A stretch of 64,000 nucleotides of DNA from CAZSRX01 sp964609675 [NCBI: uncultured Bacteroidota bacterium] (GTDB taxonomy: Bacteria; CLD3; SB21): contig CAZSRX010000003.1 of NCBI GenBank assembly GCA_964609675.1, forward strand, positions 71-64,070, given 5' to 3'. Below are positions 9,401 through 19,074 of the stretch, piece after piece; within the stretch, counting starts at the first letter, position 1; each line of letters begins with the position of its first letter. Made by a program: the position numbers and the translations under genes. The notes below the pieces were generated by a model. That model was not told where the DNA came from and did no database searches. It saw nothing but the letters and a program-made list of their open reading frames with translations.

Positions 9401-10815
9401 CGCTAAACGCGATTCTCGGTTTTTCTGAAATCCTCAAGAGCCGACTGACAGCGTTTCCGCAGTATACAGATTATATCCAGGGCATTCATACCAGCGGAAA
9501 AAATCTGCTCCGGCTGATTAATGACATTCTCGACCTCTCAAAAATCGAAGCCGGCCGTTTTGAGATCCAGAAAGAACCCGTTCATCTGCGTCAGATCCTT
9601 AACGATTTCAGGCAGATTTTCTCGCTGAAGATGATGCAGAAGCAGATTCAGTTTAAAATCGAATATGACCCCGATTTGCCTGAAACGCTGATTCTTGATG
9701 AGACCCGGCTCCGTCAGGTGCTGTTTAACCTGATCGGTAATGCCGTGAAATTCACTGAAACCGGATCCGTGACGGTTTCGGTTCATGTCCGGCCTGCGGG
9801 CGTCGCAGTCAACAGTAAGGATCTCAGCATTACCGTGTCCGATACCGGTATTGGTATTCCGAAAGATCAGCTGGAATCCATATTCGATCCCTTCCGTCAG
9901 CAGGAGGGCCAGAGCGTTAAACGTTTCGGCGGTACCGGGCTGGGGCTTTCCATTACCAAGCGCTTAGTGGAAATGATGGGCGGCACGGTAACGGTACAGA
10001 GCGAACCGGCTAAGGGATCCGCCTTCACCGTACATCTTACGGATGTACTGGTCGGCCGCCCTGAAGAATCCGATATCATCGCCCGGGATACCGATGAAAC
10101 CGCGGTGAATTTTAACGAGGCGACGGTACTTATTGTGGAAGACGTAGAAACCAACCGCGATGTCGTCAAAGGGTTTCTCGAGCCCTGCCATGTGCGGATT
10201 CTCGAAGCCGAAAACGGCGAAGAAGCAATTGAGCAAACGAAGCTGCTTCATCCCTCGCTGATTCTGATGGATCTTCAAATGCCGGTGATGAACGGTTACA
10301 AGGCGACGCGTCTGCTCAAAAATGACGCCCGATACCAGAACATCCCTATTGTCGCTCTGACGGCGACGGCCATGAAATCCGATGAGGACGAGATTCACAA
10401 ATTATTCGATGGTTTTGTCCGCAAACCCATAACCCGCAAAGCGCTGCTGGATGTTTTGATTAAATATCTTCCTTATACAATTGAAGAGACAACCGAAACG
10501 GAACCGGACGAAGCGGCAAACATGGAGGTATCCTATCCCGAGGCATTGCCGCTGTCTGCCGCATGCCGTGATTGGCTCAGGGACGCTATTCTTCCGGTGG
10601 TTATTGAAGGTCAGGTAGCCGTTTCCTCCGATCAGATGAAGGATCTTGCAGACCGCCTGATGAAAGGATCGGCGCGTTTTCATGTGGAAGTTTTCCGGAA
10701 AATCAGCGAGGATCTGATGCGGAACGTCAGCGTTTACAACATTACCAATATTGAGCGGCTGCTGGCAACCGTTCAGGAACGGATGGAATTCTGGATCCGT
10801 CCAGCAAAGGAATAG
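6457..10815 (+). CDS. CHASE4-HAMP-multi-PAS hybrid sensor histidine kinase
   Basis: Inner-membrane hybrid kinase of 1452 residues. TM1 (about 8-24) is followed by a periplasmic CHASE4-like sensor with the signature NDYSFWDDMV, TM2 (about 253-271), HAMP, and five PAS/PAC units (about 345-955, each ending in a DITxRK-like linker). Next come HisKA with phospho-His in NMSHEIRTPLNAILGF (about 977), HATPase_c with N box NLIGNAVKFTE and GTGLGLSITKRLVEMMGG, and a receiver at 1222-1340 (VLIVEDVETNRDV; Asp in LILMDLQMPVMNG; Lys in FVRKPI). A helical tail of about 110 residues has no phosphotransfer His motif that I can identify. It is co-oriented with the REC/HD-GYP gene, so phosphate may pass from this kinase to that protein and set cyclic di-GMP levels (inference). 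Confidence 0.93.
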   Translation: MNTIQFKIKLFVILLAILLAGSLLLYECSESRRLESIVSEKNRDQEQLFNEIVKTRNESVRNFVNDYSFWDDMVSFVYIPLRNWAEVNLLPAKKEFKVDGIWVSRLSGELVYDLSDSTAGFTVRTIMKDTVLKKQLATDGFRHFFIRCGRDFYEIWTAPIQSARDTLRRSPANGYFIAGRRFDDQTVQDLARWTRTEIAFLKEVPAKSAHSLSKEAGFISDLNDYHNKPIARLEVRYESEYLNSLQEYFRNKTITIIGIVILVIVLLFVFTSHTISRPLRNLNVAMKSEDLDSLGKIRNRQDEFGDLARMVERFYEQRRQLVKNIDEITVTTQSLLDSEANFKSFFNILRDLIFILDDKGYIIKANDTVYRRLGYAESDLIGQPIELLYPHEKRMEWLESRLEWQETSKESRIVSHTHTLMTKTGKPIPVDTRMAKGQWSSLNVIFLICKDITATKISEEKFSKVFQNNAMLMGIALFSNGNIIDVNQQWLRVLGYTKEEVIGQTMSELRLFLNAEQESTITTLLRQEKDLTEVEMSLRTRSGDIRHMLLNAEIFYIQDLKCRLIVMNDITDRKQTEEALKESEERFRTLVENQGEGIVMTDAEDRFTFSNPAAEDIFGVSHGKLTGRRLKEFIPAAQHNFVDQQNELRRRGEKSTFEFSIVRPDLQVRHCLITATPRYDSLGGFVGSFAIFRDITERKQAEEQIRKLSTAVEQSANAVLITNYKGQIEYINPMFTKITGYTQEEIQGKNPRILKSGNKTREEYAELWSLIKSGREWKGEFQNKKKNGELYWEYATIAPIKDSQGVITHFIAIKEDITDRKTAEIAIRESENLLRGIYETASVGMALVSLDGLQFQRVNAALCEMVGYTESELMSNRFQIIHPDDLPASREMLSRLLSGTIRKNVMEMRYIRKDGEIIWILHNASLLHNQNGEPRMVIVQAQDITERKRFEEQLQSAKNAAEVANKAKSEFLANMSHEIRTPLNAILGFSEILKSRLTAFPQYTDYIQGIHTSGKNLLRLINDILDLSKIEAGRFEIQKEPVHLRQILNDFRQIFSLKMMQKQIQFKIEYDPDLPETLILDETRLRQVLFNLIGNAVKFTETGSVTVSVHVRPAGVAVNSKDLSITVSDTGIGIPKDQLESIFDPFRQQEGQSVKRFGGTGLGLSITKRLVEMMGGTVTVQSEPAKGSAFTVHLTDVLVGRPEESDIIARDTDETAVNFNEATVLIVEDVETNRDVVKGFLEPCHVRILEAENGEEAIEQTKLLHPSLILMDLQMPVMNGYKATRLLKNDARYQNIPIVALTATAMKSDEDEIHKLFDGFVRKPITRKALLDVLIKYLPYTIEETTETEPDEAANMEVSYPEALPLSAACRDWLRDAILPVVIEGQVAVSSDQMKDLADRLMKGSARFHVEVFRKISEDLMRNVSVYNITNIERLLATVQERMEFWIRPAKE

Positions 10816-10827
10816 CTTATTCAAGCT

Positions 10828-11784
10828 ATGCGCCGGTATTATTTCAAAGGGGTGTTCTTCATCACCATGGCCGCCTTGTTCTGGAGCAGCGCAGGCCTGC
10901 TGATTAAATGGACGACGCTGCCGGCGCTATCCGTGGCCATGTACCGTTCCCTGTGGGCAGGCGGTTTTTTATTGGTCTATTTTATGATTATCAAACGCAG
11001 ACACGCGGGTAGAATCCGTTACCGCATCCGCTGGCGGGATTTCGGTACCGCCTTTTTTTATATGCTTACCGTTACCTTGTTTGTTGCCGCCAACAAATGG
11101 ACCACGGCGGCCAACGCCGTTTTCCTGCAATACACCGCTCCGGTTTACGTCATTGCCATTACATATCTTTTTCTGAAGGAAAAAGTTTATCCTGCGGAAA
11201 TCATCACCGTCATCCTTTGCCTTACGGGCATGGCATTGTTTTTCATGGAAGAGGAAAAATCAACCGCTTTATGGGGCAACCTCCTTGGTGTCGCCGCGGG
11301 CGTCGTGTTCGCGTTGCTGCAGATCTTTGTAAAAAAAACAAAGGTCAGTAGCGACGGCTCACCGGATGTTCAGACACAAAATATTCAGTCTACCTATCAT
11401 CTGGCCATCGGAAACGGCTTAACCGTACTGGTAACGGCGTTACTGCTGACCGGCACGGGGTTTTTCAACGCGGGCGCCGATGTATCGTTAACGGAAGCGG
11501 TATTCCGTGGATTTACGATGACCGCTGATGATGCGGTCGTTCTGTTCGCGCTGGGGATCGGCCAGCTTGGGCTGGGCTATGTATGCTTTGCGAAGGGCGT
11601 ACCGTATCTGTCGAGCGTGGAAATATCCATTTATACCCTGCTGGAGCCGATTTGTAATCCGATATGGGCGTACATTGGAATCGGCGAACAGCCCGGCCCA
11701 TGGGCTATAGGCGGCGGCGGGCTCATCCTGACGGCGTTAATCTTCAACGCATGGTTAAACCGGCAGCGGAACGAATGCCTATGA
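10828..11784 (+). CDS. DMT-superfamily (EamA) transporter
   Basis: Inner-membrane protein of 318 residues with about ten hydrophobic helices in two EamA repeats. The first repeat is about 8-140 (ALFWSSAGLLIKW; KWTTAANAVFLQYTAPVYV) and the second about 150-310 (GLGYVCFAKGVPYLSS; YTLLEPICNPIWAYIGIGEQP). Such proteins export small metabolites or amino acids, but the substrate cannot be deduced. It begins 12 bp after the hybrid kinase stop. Its stop overlaps the ATG of shikimate kinase (ATGA), which indicates translational coupling. A link between the exporter and aromatic biosynthesis is only suggested by that overlap. Confidence 0.9.
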   Translation: MRRYYFKGVFFITMAALFWSSAGLLIKWTTLPALSVAMYRSLWAGGFLLVYFMIIKRRHAGRIRYRIRWRDFGTAFFYMLTVTLFVAANKWTTAANAVFLQYTAPVYVIAITYLFLKEKVYPAEIITVILCLTGMALFFMEEEKSTALWGNLLGVAAGVVFALLQIFVKKTKVSSDGSPDVQTQNIQSTYHLAIGNGLTVLVTALLLTGTGFFNAGADVSLTEAVFRGFTMTADDAVVLFALGIGQLGLGYVCFAKGVPYLSSVEISIYTLLEPICNPIWAYIGIGEQPGPWAIGGGGLILTALIFNAWLNRQRNECL

Positions 11785-12278
11785 AATCAAAGATTTTTTT
11801 ATGCGGCTTCATGGGCAGCGGTAAAACCACCGTCGGACAATTGCTCGCAAAAGAACTCGGATATGCCTTTGCCGATACGGATCACATGATTATGAAAAAC
11901 CTGTCATCGACAATAACCGACATATTCCTGCGTCACGGCGAAGCTTTTTTTCGCGAACAGGAGCGGCAGGTGATCCGCCAATTGATATTGCAGCCCGATC
12001 CGGTCGTCGTAGCGCTTGGGGGCGGCGCTGTTATTTATCAGAGCAATCTTGAGGATGTGTTAAATTCCGGTTTATTAATTTATTTGCAGTGTGACTGGCC
12101 GGTCATAACGGAGCGGCTTAAGGACACTAAAGAACGTCCGCTTTTCGATCCGAAAACCTCCGAAAAAGAATGGCAACGGCGTCAGAACTTTTACAAGTAT
12201 GCCGCAATGACCGTCGATGTATCCCATAAAACACCCCAGCAAATAACGGTTGAAATAAAGGCGCTTATCAATCCGTAA
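11781..12278 (+). CDS. aroK: Shikimate kinase
   Basis: Cytoplasmic enzyme of 165 residues that phosphorylates shikimate to shikimate 3-phosphate in the chorismate pathway. The P-loop GFMGSGKTTVG lies at residues 8-18. The shikimate-binding DTD (ADTDHMI) follows near residue 33, then FREQERQVI with the substrate-binding Arg, the GGGAV motif near 76, and the lid with KERPLFDP near 117. Length is normal for the family. The start at 11781 overlaps the preceding stop by 4 bp. An alternative ATG at 11775 would add two residues. No other shikimate-pathway gene is adjacent. Confidence 0.95.
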   Translation: MKSKIFLCGFMGSGKTTVGQLLAKELGYAFADTDHMIMKNLSSTITDIFLRHGEAFFREQERQVIRQLILQPDPVVVALGGGAVIYQSNLEDVLNSGLLIYLQCDWPVITERLKDTKERPLFDPKTSEKEWQRRQNFYKYAAMTVDVSHKTPQQITVEIKALINP

Positions 12279-12405
12279 ATATTTTATGTAAGGCATGAAT
12301 CCAATGGGCGTAAAGAATATATTAAAATTATTTTCTTGTCTTTAAAAAGGAAGCTTTTAAATTTAAAGTGGTTTTAACCAATCTTACAAACTGAAGGAGG
12401 CCTTT

Positions 12406-13218
12406 ATGTTAGTCGGTCTTATTATTGGTGCCATACTTATCGGCGTGGGTGTACTGCTGATATTCCTGCGGACAAAAAAGCAAGGCATGTTGCTAGAGAT
12501 CAAGTCCATTCAGACGTCTACGGCAAAAGAATTGACCGAAATGTGTGCGTCCATCAATCAGGAATTAGGAACAACCGGAGGATTCCGTCAGTTGGCCGAA
12601 GTGAAAGGGATTATTAAATGCGATACCCCGCTGACGGCTGAATTATCCAAACAGCCCTGCGTGTATTATGACATGAAAGTCGAGGAGCGGTATGAAGAAA
12701 CGTATTGGGACAAGGATGCCAACGGTAACCAGGTCCGCAAAACTCGGACGGGAAATACAACCGTTTCCAGCAACAGCCAGCGCGTCAATTTCTATGTCGA
12801 AGATGCCACCGGCCGCATTCAGGTCAATCCCAACGGCGCCGATATCGATCCTGTGCAGGTTGTCAATAAATACGAGCCGCACACCGCCAACCAGACCCGA
12901 ATTTCATTTGGTGGTTTTTCATTGAATCTCACCGCCGGAAGCACCGGTGATCGCAAAATTCTCGGCTATGAATACACCGAAAAAATTATTCCCCTGGACC
13001 GAAGCGTGTACGTGCTCGGGGAAGCTACCGACAGTTCGGGTGCGCTGATGATTCAGCAGCCGCAAGAGAAAGGAAAACCTTATATTATCACGCTGAAATC
13101 GGAGGAAGAACTGACCAAATCTACCGAATCAGCCATTAAAGGATTTATGATCGGTGCAATCGTTTGCTGGGTGCTGGGCGCGGCGGCGATTGTGTTTGGC
13201 ATATTGAGTGGGAAGTAA
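12406..13218 (+). CDS. GIDE-domain (E3 ubiquitin ligase-like) membrane protein
   Basis: Protein of 270 residues with an N-terminal TM (about 2-20, IIGAILIGVGVLLIFL) and a C-terminal TM (about 245-266). The middle carries the GIDE-like fold known from mitochondrial MUL1 and from bacterial proteins often linked to LemA: an AEVKGIIKCDTPLTAELSKQ segment, then PCVYYDMKVEERYE, and VNFYVEDATGRIQVNPNGAD. No RING finger is present, so ubiquitin-ligase activity is not implied, and the bacterial function is unknown. It has a strong GGAGG ribosome site. It is a single-gene unit closed by a hairpin terminator. No lemA gene is adjacent, which is unusual for the bacterial family. Confidence 0.75.
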   Translation: MLVGLIIGAILIGVGVLLIFLRTKKQGMLLEIKSIQTSTAKELTEMCASINQELGTTGGFRQLAEVKGIIKCDTPLTAELSKQPCVYYDMKVEERYEETYWDKDANGNQVRKTRTGNTTVSSNSQRVNFYVEDATGRIQVNPNGADIDPVQVVNKYEPHTANQTRISFGGFSLNLTAGSTGDRKILGYEYTEKIIPLDRSVYVLGEATDSSGALMIQQPQEKGKPYIITLKSEEELTKSTESAIKGFMIGAIVCWVLGAAAIVFGILSGK

Positions 13219-13230
13219 ATTTTCTTTAAT

Positions 13231-13270
13231 AAAAAAAAGGGGGAAAGCATCTTTCCCTTTTTTTTTTTAT
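13231..13270. terminator. Bidirectional rho-independent terminator
   Basis: Stem GGGAAAG (13241-13247) / CTTTCCC (13251-13257) has an A-run on the left and a T-run on the right. The hairpin is therefore followed by U's on both strands. It separates the convergent GIDE-domain gene and the giant PAS kinase gene. Confidence 0.85.
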
Positions 13271-13318
13271 TGTTCTCTAAAGGCACTCTAGCGATAAGCT
13301 GTCCGGCATATACGGGAA

Positions 13319-16300
13319 TTATAACTTCGGATGCAGCGTCCGGTGAATCGTTTCCGACAATTGCTGGATGTCGAACGGCTTCTGAATATAAATGACCTGG
13401 TCTTTCATAACGCCGCGATGGATGATTTGATCATCCGTATAGCCGGAAGTGAAAATGACCGGTAAATCGGCGCGGATAATGTGCAGTTGGTCGGCCAGTT
13501 CCCGGCCGCTGATGCCGGGCATGACCAGATCGGTCAGGAGCAGGTCCACCTTTTCGCCGCTTGATACGAATAATTCGATGGCGGCTTCGCCGCTGGCGGC
13601 GGCCAGTACGCGGTAGCCCAGGTTTTCCAGCATGCGGGTAGTCAATTCGCGTACGGCGTCGTTGTCCTCGACCACCAAAATGGTTTCAGACCCTTTTAAA
13701 GGTTCCGTGTCAATTACTGGGCTCGAATCTTTGCCAATATCTAAGCCAGCCAGCGGCCATAATATACGGAATGTGGTTCCAATGCCCGGCTCGCTGTCTG
13801 CCTCGATGGAAGCGTTGTTTTGTTTGATAATGCCGTATACTGTCGAGAGACCAAGTCCCGTTCCGCGGCCGGTTTCTTTGGTTGTAAAAAACGGATCAAA
13901 AATCCGGCTAAGTACGGTGGCATCCATACCAATTCCTGTATCGATAATCGTCAGTTGCAGCCGCCGTCGGTCGCCGGCTTCGGCGGATAACAATCGCGAG
14001 TCCGCTTCCACCGTGGTTTCGGCCGTTTCAATCGTGATAATCTTTTGCGCATCAGGCTTTTTGTTTTCATGGATGGCATCGCGGGCGTTGACAATCAGGT
14101 TGATCAGGATTTGTTCCAGTTGGATCGGGTCGGCGAGAATAAGCGGAACGGGCTCGCGGAGACGGAGCTGGATATAGATATCCTCGCCAATCAGCCGCGT
14201 GAGCATTTTCAGAGAATCCTGAATCAGCCGGTTGATATCAATCAGTTTTGGGTTGATAATTTGTTTGCGGCTGAACGCGAGCAGCTGATTGGTCAGGAAT
14301 TGGGCCCGTTCTCCGGCTTTTTGAATTTCAGATATTTTGTCGGCCACCGTGCGGTCGAGATGCCGGTCTTTCAGCATCAGCGAGGTGTATCCAGAAATCA
14401 CCGTGAGAATGTTGTTGAAATCATGCGCGACGCCGGCGGCGAGTTGTCCCACGGCCTCCATTTTCTGGGCCTGTCGCAGTTGGGCTTCAAGCCGGTTACG
14501 TTCGGTGATGTCGCGTAAGATACCTTGTACGGCAACGCCGTTTTTGTATTCAATATACGATACCGACGCCTCGATATCGATTTCGCGGCCGGAACGCGTG
14601 CGTGCGGTAAACGAGTAATTGGGTGATAAGGTTTCTCCCCGAGCGGCACGGAGCACACGCTCTTCTATGACGGCGCGGCTCTTGGGCGCAACCAGTTGAA
14701 TGAAATCAAAAGAGGGATCGTTGACTTCTTCGGCGCTGATTTCAAACAGTTCCGAAAAACGCCGGTTGATAATCTCAAAATGCCGGTTATATAACAGATA
14801 AATGGCATCGCTGGACTGCTCAATCAATTGGCGGTATTTTTCTTCGCTTTCCTGAAGGGCTTTCTCGGCCTGCTTGCGTTCGGAGATGTCCAGAAAAGCG
14901 CCGACCAGTCCGGCAACTTTTTTTTGGTCGTCATAAAATACATCTTTGATAAAAATGACGTCATGTTCGATGCCGTCTTTGTCTTTGATACGGAAATCAT
15001 ATTTCTGATGATGCGGATGCTGTAACAATTCCATATCTTTCTGGTGATAAGTCTCCGCTAAATCCGACGGCCAGCATTCATGGACGGTTTTACCGATAAT
15101 ATCCTCAGGCCGGACGCCCATCAACTCCGTGAAGGCCTGATTACAGCCGATGTATTTGCCGTGGGTATCCTTGAAAAATACCGGTGTCGGAATGGCTGAC
15201 AAGAGGGATTCCGTGAAAGCCAGATGGCGTTGCAGGTCGGCACGGCTGGCCCGGAGCGCTTCTTCAGCCTGTTTGCGCCGGGAAATGTCGCGCATGGTGT
15301 ACATGATGTGTTCGGGCCGACCCTGGTTGTCATAGAGCACCGAACCGTTCAATTCGGCGGTGAAGGCGCTGCCGTCCAGCCTCAGAACTTCGGCTTCAAC
15401 ATTGTTCATACTACCCGCGGCGAGAAATCGTTCCATAAGACTGAAAATATTCATTCGGCCTGATTCCGTAAGAAAATCAAACGCGTTTTTTCCAATCAGT
15501 TCATTTGGTCCGGAAGCCCCCACCATCTGCGCTTTGCGTTCGTTGCAGAATAATATGGTGCCGTCTGTTTTCAGGAGCGAAATTGCGTCCTGCGAAGTCT
15601 CAATGAGCGTTTTATACCGTTTTTCGCTCTCCCGCAGTTTTTCTTCCGCCCGGCGGATTTCAATGGCTTTGGCGAAAAGACTGGCGGTCGCTTTCAGCAG
15701 ATCCAACTGCGTGGCCGGCCAGGAACGGGCGGAAAGGCAGTAGTCGTATCCGATGAATCCCCACCATTGCTGCTCAATGAAAATCGGCGCGATGACTATG
15801 GATTGGACATCCTGAGCGCGCAACAGTTCTTGTTCCGATTCCGGTAATTCACCGATGTTTCCGGAGATCATTTCGCCGGCCTGAAGCAGGTCCACCCAGC
15901 GGCCGTAGCCGGATGCCCGCAACGGAATATGCTGCAGTTCGGGATTCAGCATCTGAGCTTGTATGCCGGGCGCGCACCACTCAAAACGCTGGCTGGCAAA
16001 TATTTCGTCTCCGTCACCGTTATGGACTTCAAAAATATAGGTTCGGCTTACGTCCACCGCCTGTCCTAATTTTGCCAGAATAGCGTCCATGTGGATTTCC
16101 CAGTCGGATGAGGTGAGAAACCGGTCGGCGGCGAACGCCATGGCTTCCAGTATGGTTTCCCGCTGGCGAATTTGATTTTCCATATCGCGTTGCTCGGTAA
16201 TGTCCCGGTAAAAAGCCATCGTGGCCGGACCGTCGGATAATTCTACCGTTGCGATATTGATCTCGTACAATACCCGCTTTCCGTCCTGCCGCAGCCCGCG

Positions 16301-18979
16301 GCATTCGTAATGCTCCGGCACCGATAAGCCGGCGGCCCGGTCGCGGATGTAGGAGGCAATCCGGTCGCGGTCTTCGTGTGCAATGAAATCCATAACCGAT
16401 GCGCCAATCACCGAATCTCTGGAATCCGCACCGACGCCTTTTATAAAGGCCTCGTTGGTATATAAAATCAATCCCTGTCGTGCCAGCAGAATGGGTATCG
16501 GCGAGGACTCGAATAATTTACGGAACCGTTCCTCGCTGCTTCGAAGGGCCTCCTCGGCCATTTTGGTTTCGGTTATATCCCGGCAAAACGCCATCGTCGC
16601 CGGCCCGTCCGATAAATCGAGCATCGCGATATGAACCGCTAACAACACCGTGGTGCCATCTTTGCGGATGCCCCGGCATTCGTAATGCTCCGGCGCCGGC
16701 AGATTTAAAGCCCGGTTTTGGATGTACGACGTTATGCGCTGTTGGTCCGCCCTTTCGATAAAATCCAGTATATTGAGTCCGGCAAACGTATCGGTGGCTT
16801 CGGCGCCCAGGGTTTTTTTAAAGGCTTCATTGACATATAGAATTTTTTCCTGCCGTACCAGCAGAATAGGCATGGGTGAATGTTCAAAAAGCTTGCGGAA
16901 CCGCTCTTCGCTGGCCCGCAGCGCTTCTTCGGCAAGTTTCCGGTCGGTGACATCCCGAGCGGCGCCGACCAGGCCGATGATTTCGCCTTTTTCATTGCGA
17001 AGGGGCGTTTTAATCACGTCCAGATAAAGGAATTGGCCTTTCACGTTACCGTATTCATCAAAGCGTCCGGTTTGTCCGCTTTTAAGGACAACGGCATCGG
17101 AATCGCGGCAGATTTCGCCGAAGGTGTGCCACTGCGGATTTTCCGGATGGGCGGCGCGTTCGCGTTCCGCGAAAAACATATCGCTCTTGCCTATCGGTTC
17201 TTCCGTATCCTTCGCGTTCAGCAGATTTGTACAGATGGACTGATTGACGAATATATAATTTTTTTGAATGTCTTTTGCCCAGATCATATCCGGCAGATTG
17301 TCGGCCATGTTCCGGAACAGTTCCTGCAATTGCTTATACTTCCGTTGGCTGGCGGCCAGAGCCAGCTCCGCGCTTTTTTGTTCGGTAATGTCGATGTTCG
17401 TGCCCACCCAGCGGTAAGGCCGTCCGTTCGCGTCTTTCAGTAATTTGCCGCGCGTGATAATCCATCGCCACTCGCCGTTTTTATGGCGAAGTCGGTGTAT
17501 GATTTCATAGTTCGCGGTAAGTCCTTTGAGATGATCGTCAACAGCTTTCCGGATTTTTGTCTCGTCTTCGGGATGCCAGAGATTACGCCATCCGGCAAAA
17601 GAGTTTTCGACCTCATGATCGTCATAACCGAGCATCTTTTTCCAGTATGGAGAAAAAACGACATGATCGTTGATCATGTCCCAGTCCCACATACCCGCGT
17701 TAGAGCCGTCGACGGCAATGTTGAGACGTTCCTCGCTTATGCGCAACGCCTCTTCCGCCCGCTTACGTTCCGTGATGTCGCGGACGATGGCCTGCAGCAT
17801 CATACGGTTGCCGGCGATAATGCGGTTTAGCGAAACTTCCGCATCAAACGGGGTGCCGTCGTAGCGAAGGTGACGCCATTCAAAAAACTGGCTGTGGCCT
17901 TCAAAGGCCGCATGGATTTTTTTGAGCGCTTTTTCCCTTGAAGGACTTCCGTCGGGCTGTGTATCGGGTGAAAAACGATACGGCGGCTGGCCGATGATCT
18001 GTTCGCGCGTACAGCGAAACATTTCCAGCGTACGCCGGTTGCAGTCTATAAAACGGTCGTCTTTCATTAAAAAAATGGCATCGTTGGCGGATTCAAAAAG
18101 CAGGCGGTACCGTTCTTCACTTTCCTTAAGAATCGCTTCGGATCGTTTACGCTCGGTGATATCCGTGTGAATGCCGACAAGAGCGGTGACGTGGCCCGAG
18201 GGGTCTTTGAGTGGATAAGCGCGAAGAAAAATACTCAGTACTTTTTTTTCTTTGGAATACATCAGCACTTCGCCGTTCCATATCTCTCCGGACTGGATTG
18301 TTTTAAAAACTTCCCGGCCTTGTGTCTCATTAACGTAGAGCGTTGCCGGCGGGTCTTCACCAATGGCGCCGAATAAATCGTCAAAAGCTTTGTTCTGGTA
18401 GAAATGCCGGCCCTCGGGCGTTGACATGCCCACCGCATCCGATGAATGCTCCACCGAGGATTTAAAAATTTTTAATATCTTGTCAGTTTGTTTTTTCTCA
18501 GTGATGTCCAGTGCCAGCGCGATGACGACTTTTTTCCCCTGATGATAGCCGGGGTATAAACGGACGTCCTTCGGAAATATCTCGCCGTTCCGGCGGCGAC
18601 CCCAGTATTCAAACTGCTGGGGTTTACCGCGATAAGCTTTTCGCACGGCGGCGGCTACGGCTTTCAGATCATTTTTTCCGGGGGCGCTGATAAACTCCGG
18701 AGTTTTACCGATGAAAAAAGCCCTGGGGTAACCATACATGGCCTCGGCGCCTTTATTAACATCCAGAAACACGCCGTTTTTATCCTGAATGTAGATGGCT
18801 TCCAAAACACTGTTAAACAAATCCAGGGAACTATAATTGTCGCTCGTCTTTGTCACAGGTGTCCGATTGCCAGACAGCTTTTCTTTACGCGTCGTTGCCG
18901 ATGATTTTTGGCGCGTTTTAATGCGGCGCGCCGCTTTACCCCGCGACGTTTCTTTCTTTTTTATACCGGATGAGCTCAT
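13319..18979 (-). CDS. Giant cytoplasmic ten-PAS hybrid histidine kinase
   Basis: Protein of 1886 residues with no transmembrane segment and a very basic N-terminal 45 residues. Domain order by eye: PAS 1-5 (about 50-680), PAS 6 (685-805), PAS 7 (808-930), GAF (about 935-1110), PAS 8-10 (about 1115-1490), HisKA with [18 protein letters not shown] (His about 1518), HATPase_c (about 1610-1735; [15 protein letters not shown]), and a receiver at 1762-1880 ([13 protein letters not shown]; Asp in [13 protein letters not shown]; Lys in IQKPF). PAS 6 and PAS 7 are close copies, both with [17 protein letters not shown] and [10 protein letters not shown], so they arose by recent internal duplication. 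The HDFNN-type HisKA and terminal receiver are typical of hybrid kinases integrating several internal signals. It is monocistronic, and no output partner is adjacent. Confidence 0.93.
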   Translation of the reverse strand: MSSSGIKKKETSRGKAARRIKTRQKSSATTRKEKLSGNRTPVTKTSDNYSSLDLFNSVLEAIYIQDKNGVFLDVNKGAEAMYGYPRAFFIGKTPEFISAPGKNDLKAVAAAVRKAYRGKPQQFEYWGRRRNGEIFPKDVRLYPGYHQGKKVVIALALDITEKKQTDKILKIFKSSVEHSSDAVGMSTPEGRHFYQNKAFDDLFGAIGEDPPATLYVNETQGREVFKTIQSGEIWNGEVLMYSKEKKVLSIFLRAYPLKDPSGHVTALVGIHTDITERKRSEAILKESEERYRLLFESANDAIFLMKDDRFIDCNRRTLEMFRCTREQIIGQPPYRFSPDTQPDGSPSREKALKKIHAAFEGHSQFFEWRHLRYDGTPFDAEVSLNRIIAGNRMMLQAIVRDITERKRAEEALRISEERLNIAVDGSNAGMWDWDMINDHVVFSPYWKKMLGYDDHEVENSFAGWRNLWHPEDETKIRKAVDDHLKGLTANYEIIHRLRHKNGEWRWIITRGKLLKDANGRPYRWVGTNIDITEQKSAELALAASQRKYKQLQELFRNMADNLPDMIWAKDIQKNYIFVNQSICTNLLNAKDTEEPIGKSDMFFAERERAAHPENPQWHTFGEICRDSDAVVLKSGQTGRFDEYGNVKGQFLYLDVIKTPLRNEKGEIIGLVGAARDVTDRKLAEEALRASEERFRKLFEHSPMPILLVRQEKILYVNEAFKKTLGAEATDTFAGLNILDFIERADQQRITSYIQNRALNLPAPEHYECRGIRKDGTTVLLAVHIAMLDLSDGPATMAFCRDITETKMAEEALRSSEERFRKLFESSPIPILLARQGLILYTNEAFIKGVGADSRDSVIGASVMDFIAHEDRDRIASYIRDRAAGLSVPEHYECRGLRQDGKRVLYEINIATVELSDGPATMAFYRDITEQRDMENQIRQRETILEAMAFAADRFLTSSDWEIHMDAILAKLGQAVDVSRTYIFEVHNGDGDEIFASQRFEWCAPGIQAQMLNPELQHIPLRASGYGRWVDLLQAGEMISGNIGELPESEQELLRAQDVQSIVIAPIFIEQQWWGFIGYDYCLSARSWPATQLDLLKATASLFAKAIEIRRAEEKLRESEKRYKTLIETSQDAISLLKTDGTILFCNERKAQMVGASGPNELIGKNAFDFLTESGRMNIFSLMERFLAAGSMNNVEAEVLRLDGSAFTAELNGSVLYDNQGRPEHIMYTMRDISRRKQAEEALRASRADLQRHLAFTESLLSAIPTPVFFKDTHGKYIGCNQAFTELMGVRPEDIIGKTVHECWPSDLAETYHQKDMELLQHPHHQKYDFRIKDKDGIEHDVIFIKDVFYDDQKKVAGLVGAFLDISERKQAEKALQESEEKYRQLIEQSSDAIYLLYNRHFEIINRRFSELFEISAEEVNDPSFDFIQLVAPKSRAVIEERVLRAARGETLSPNYSFTARTRSGREIDIEASVSYIEYKNGVAVQGILRDITERNRLEAQLRQAQKMEAVGQLAAGVAHDFNNILTVISGYTSLMLKDRHLDRTVADKISEIQKAGERAQFLTNQLLAFSRKQIINPKLIDINRLIQDSLKMLTRLIGEDIYIQLRLREPVPLILADPIQLEQILINLIVNARDAIHENKKPDAQKIITIETAETTVEADSRLLSAEAGDRRRLQLTIIDTGIGMDATVLSRIFDPFFTTKETGRGTGLGLSTVYGIIKQNNASIEADSEPGIGTTFRILWPLAGLDIGKDSSPVIDTEPLKGSETILVVEDNDAVRELTTRMLENLGYRVLAAASGEAAIELFVSSGEKVDLLLTDLVMPGISGRELADQLHIIRADLPVIFTSGYTDDQIIHRGVMKDQVIYIQKPFDIQQLSETIHRTLHPKL

Positions 18980-19074
18980 GGTTGTTTATGGATGCGTTCG
19001 AATCTCCACATGGAATCTAAGAAACAAATAATACTATGACAAGTAAAAAACCTTATAGCAGGTAAACAGCTTTA

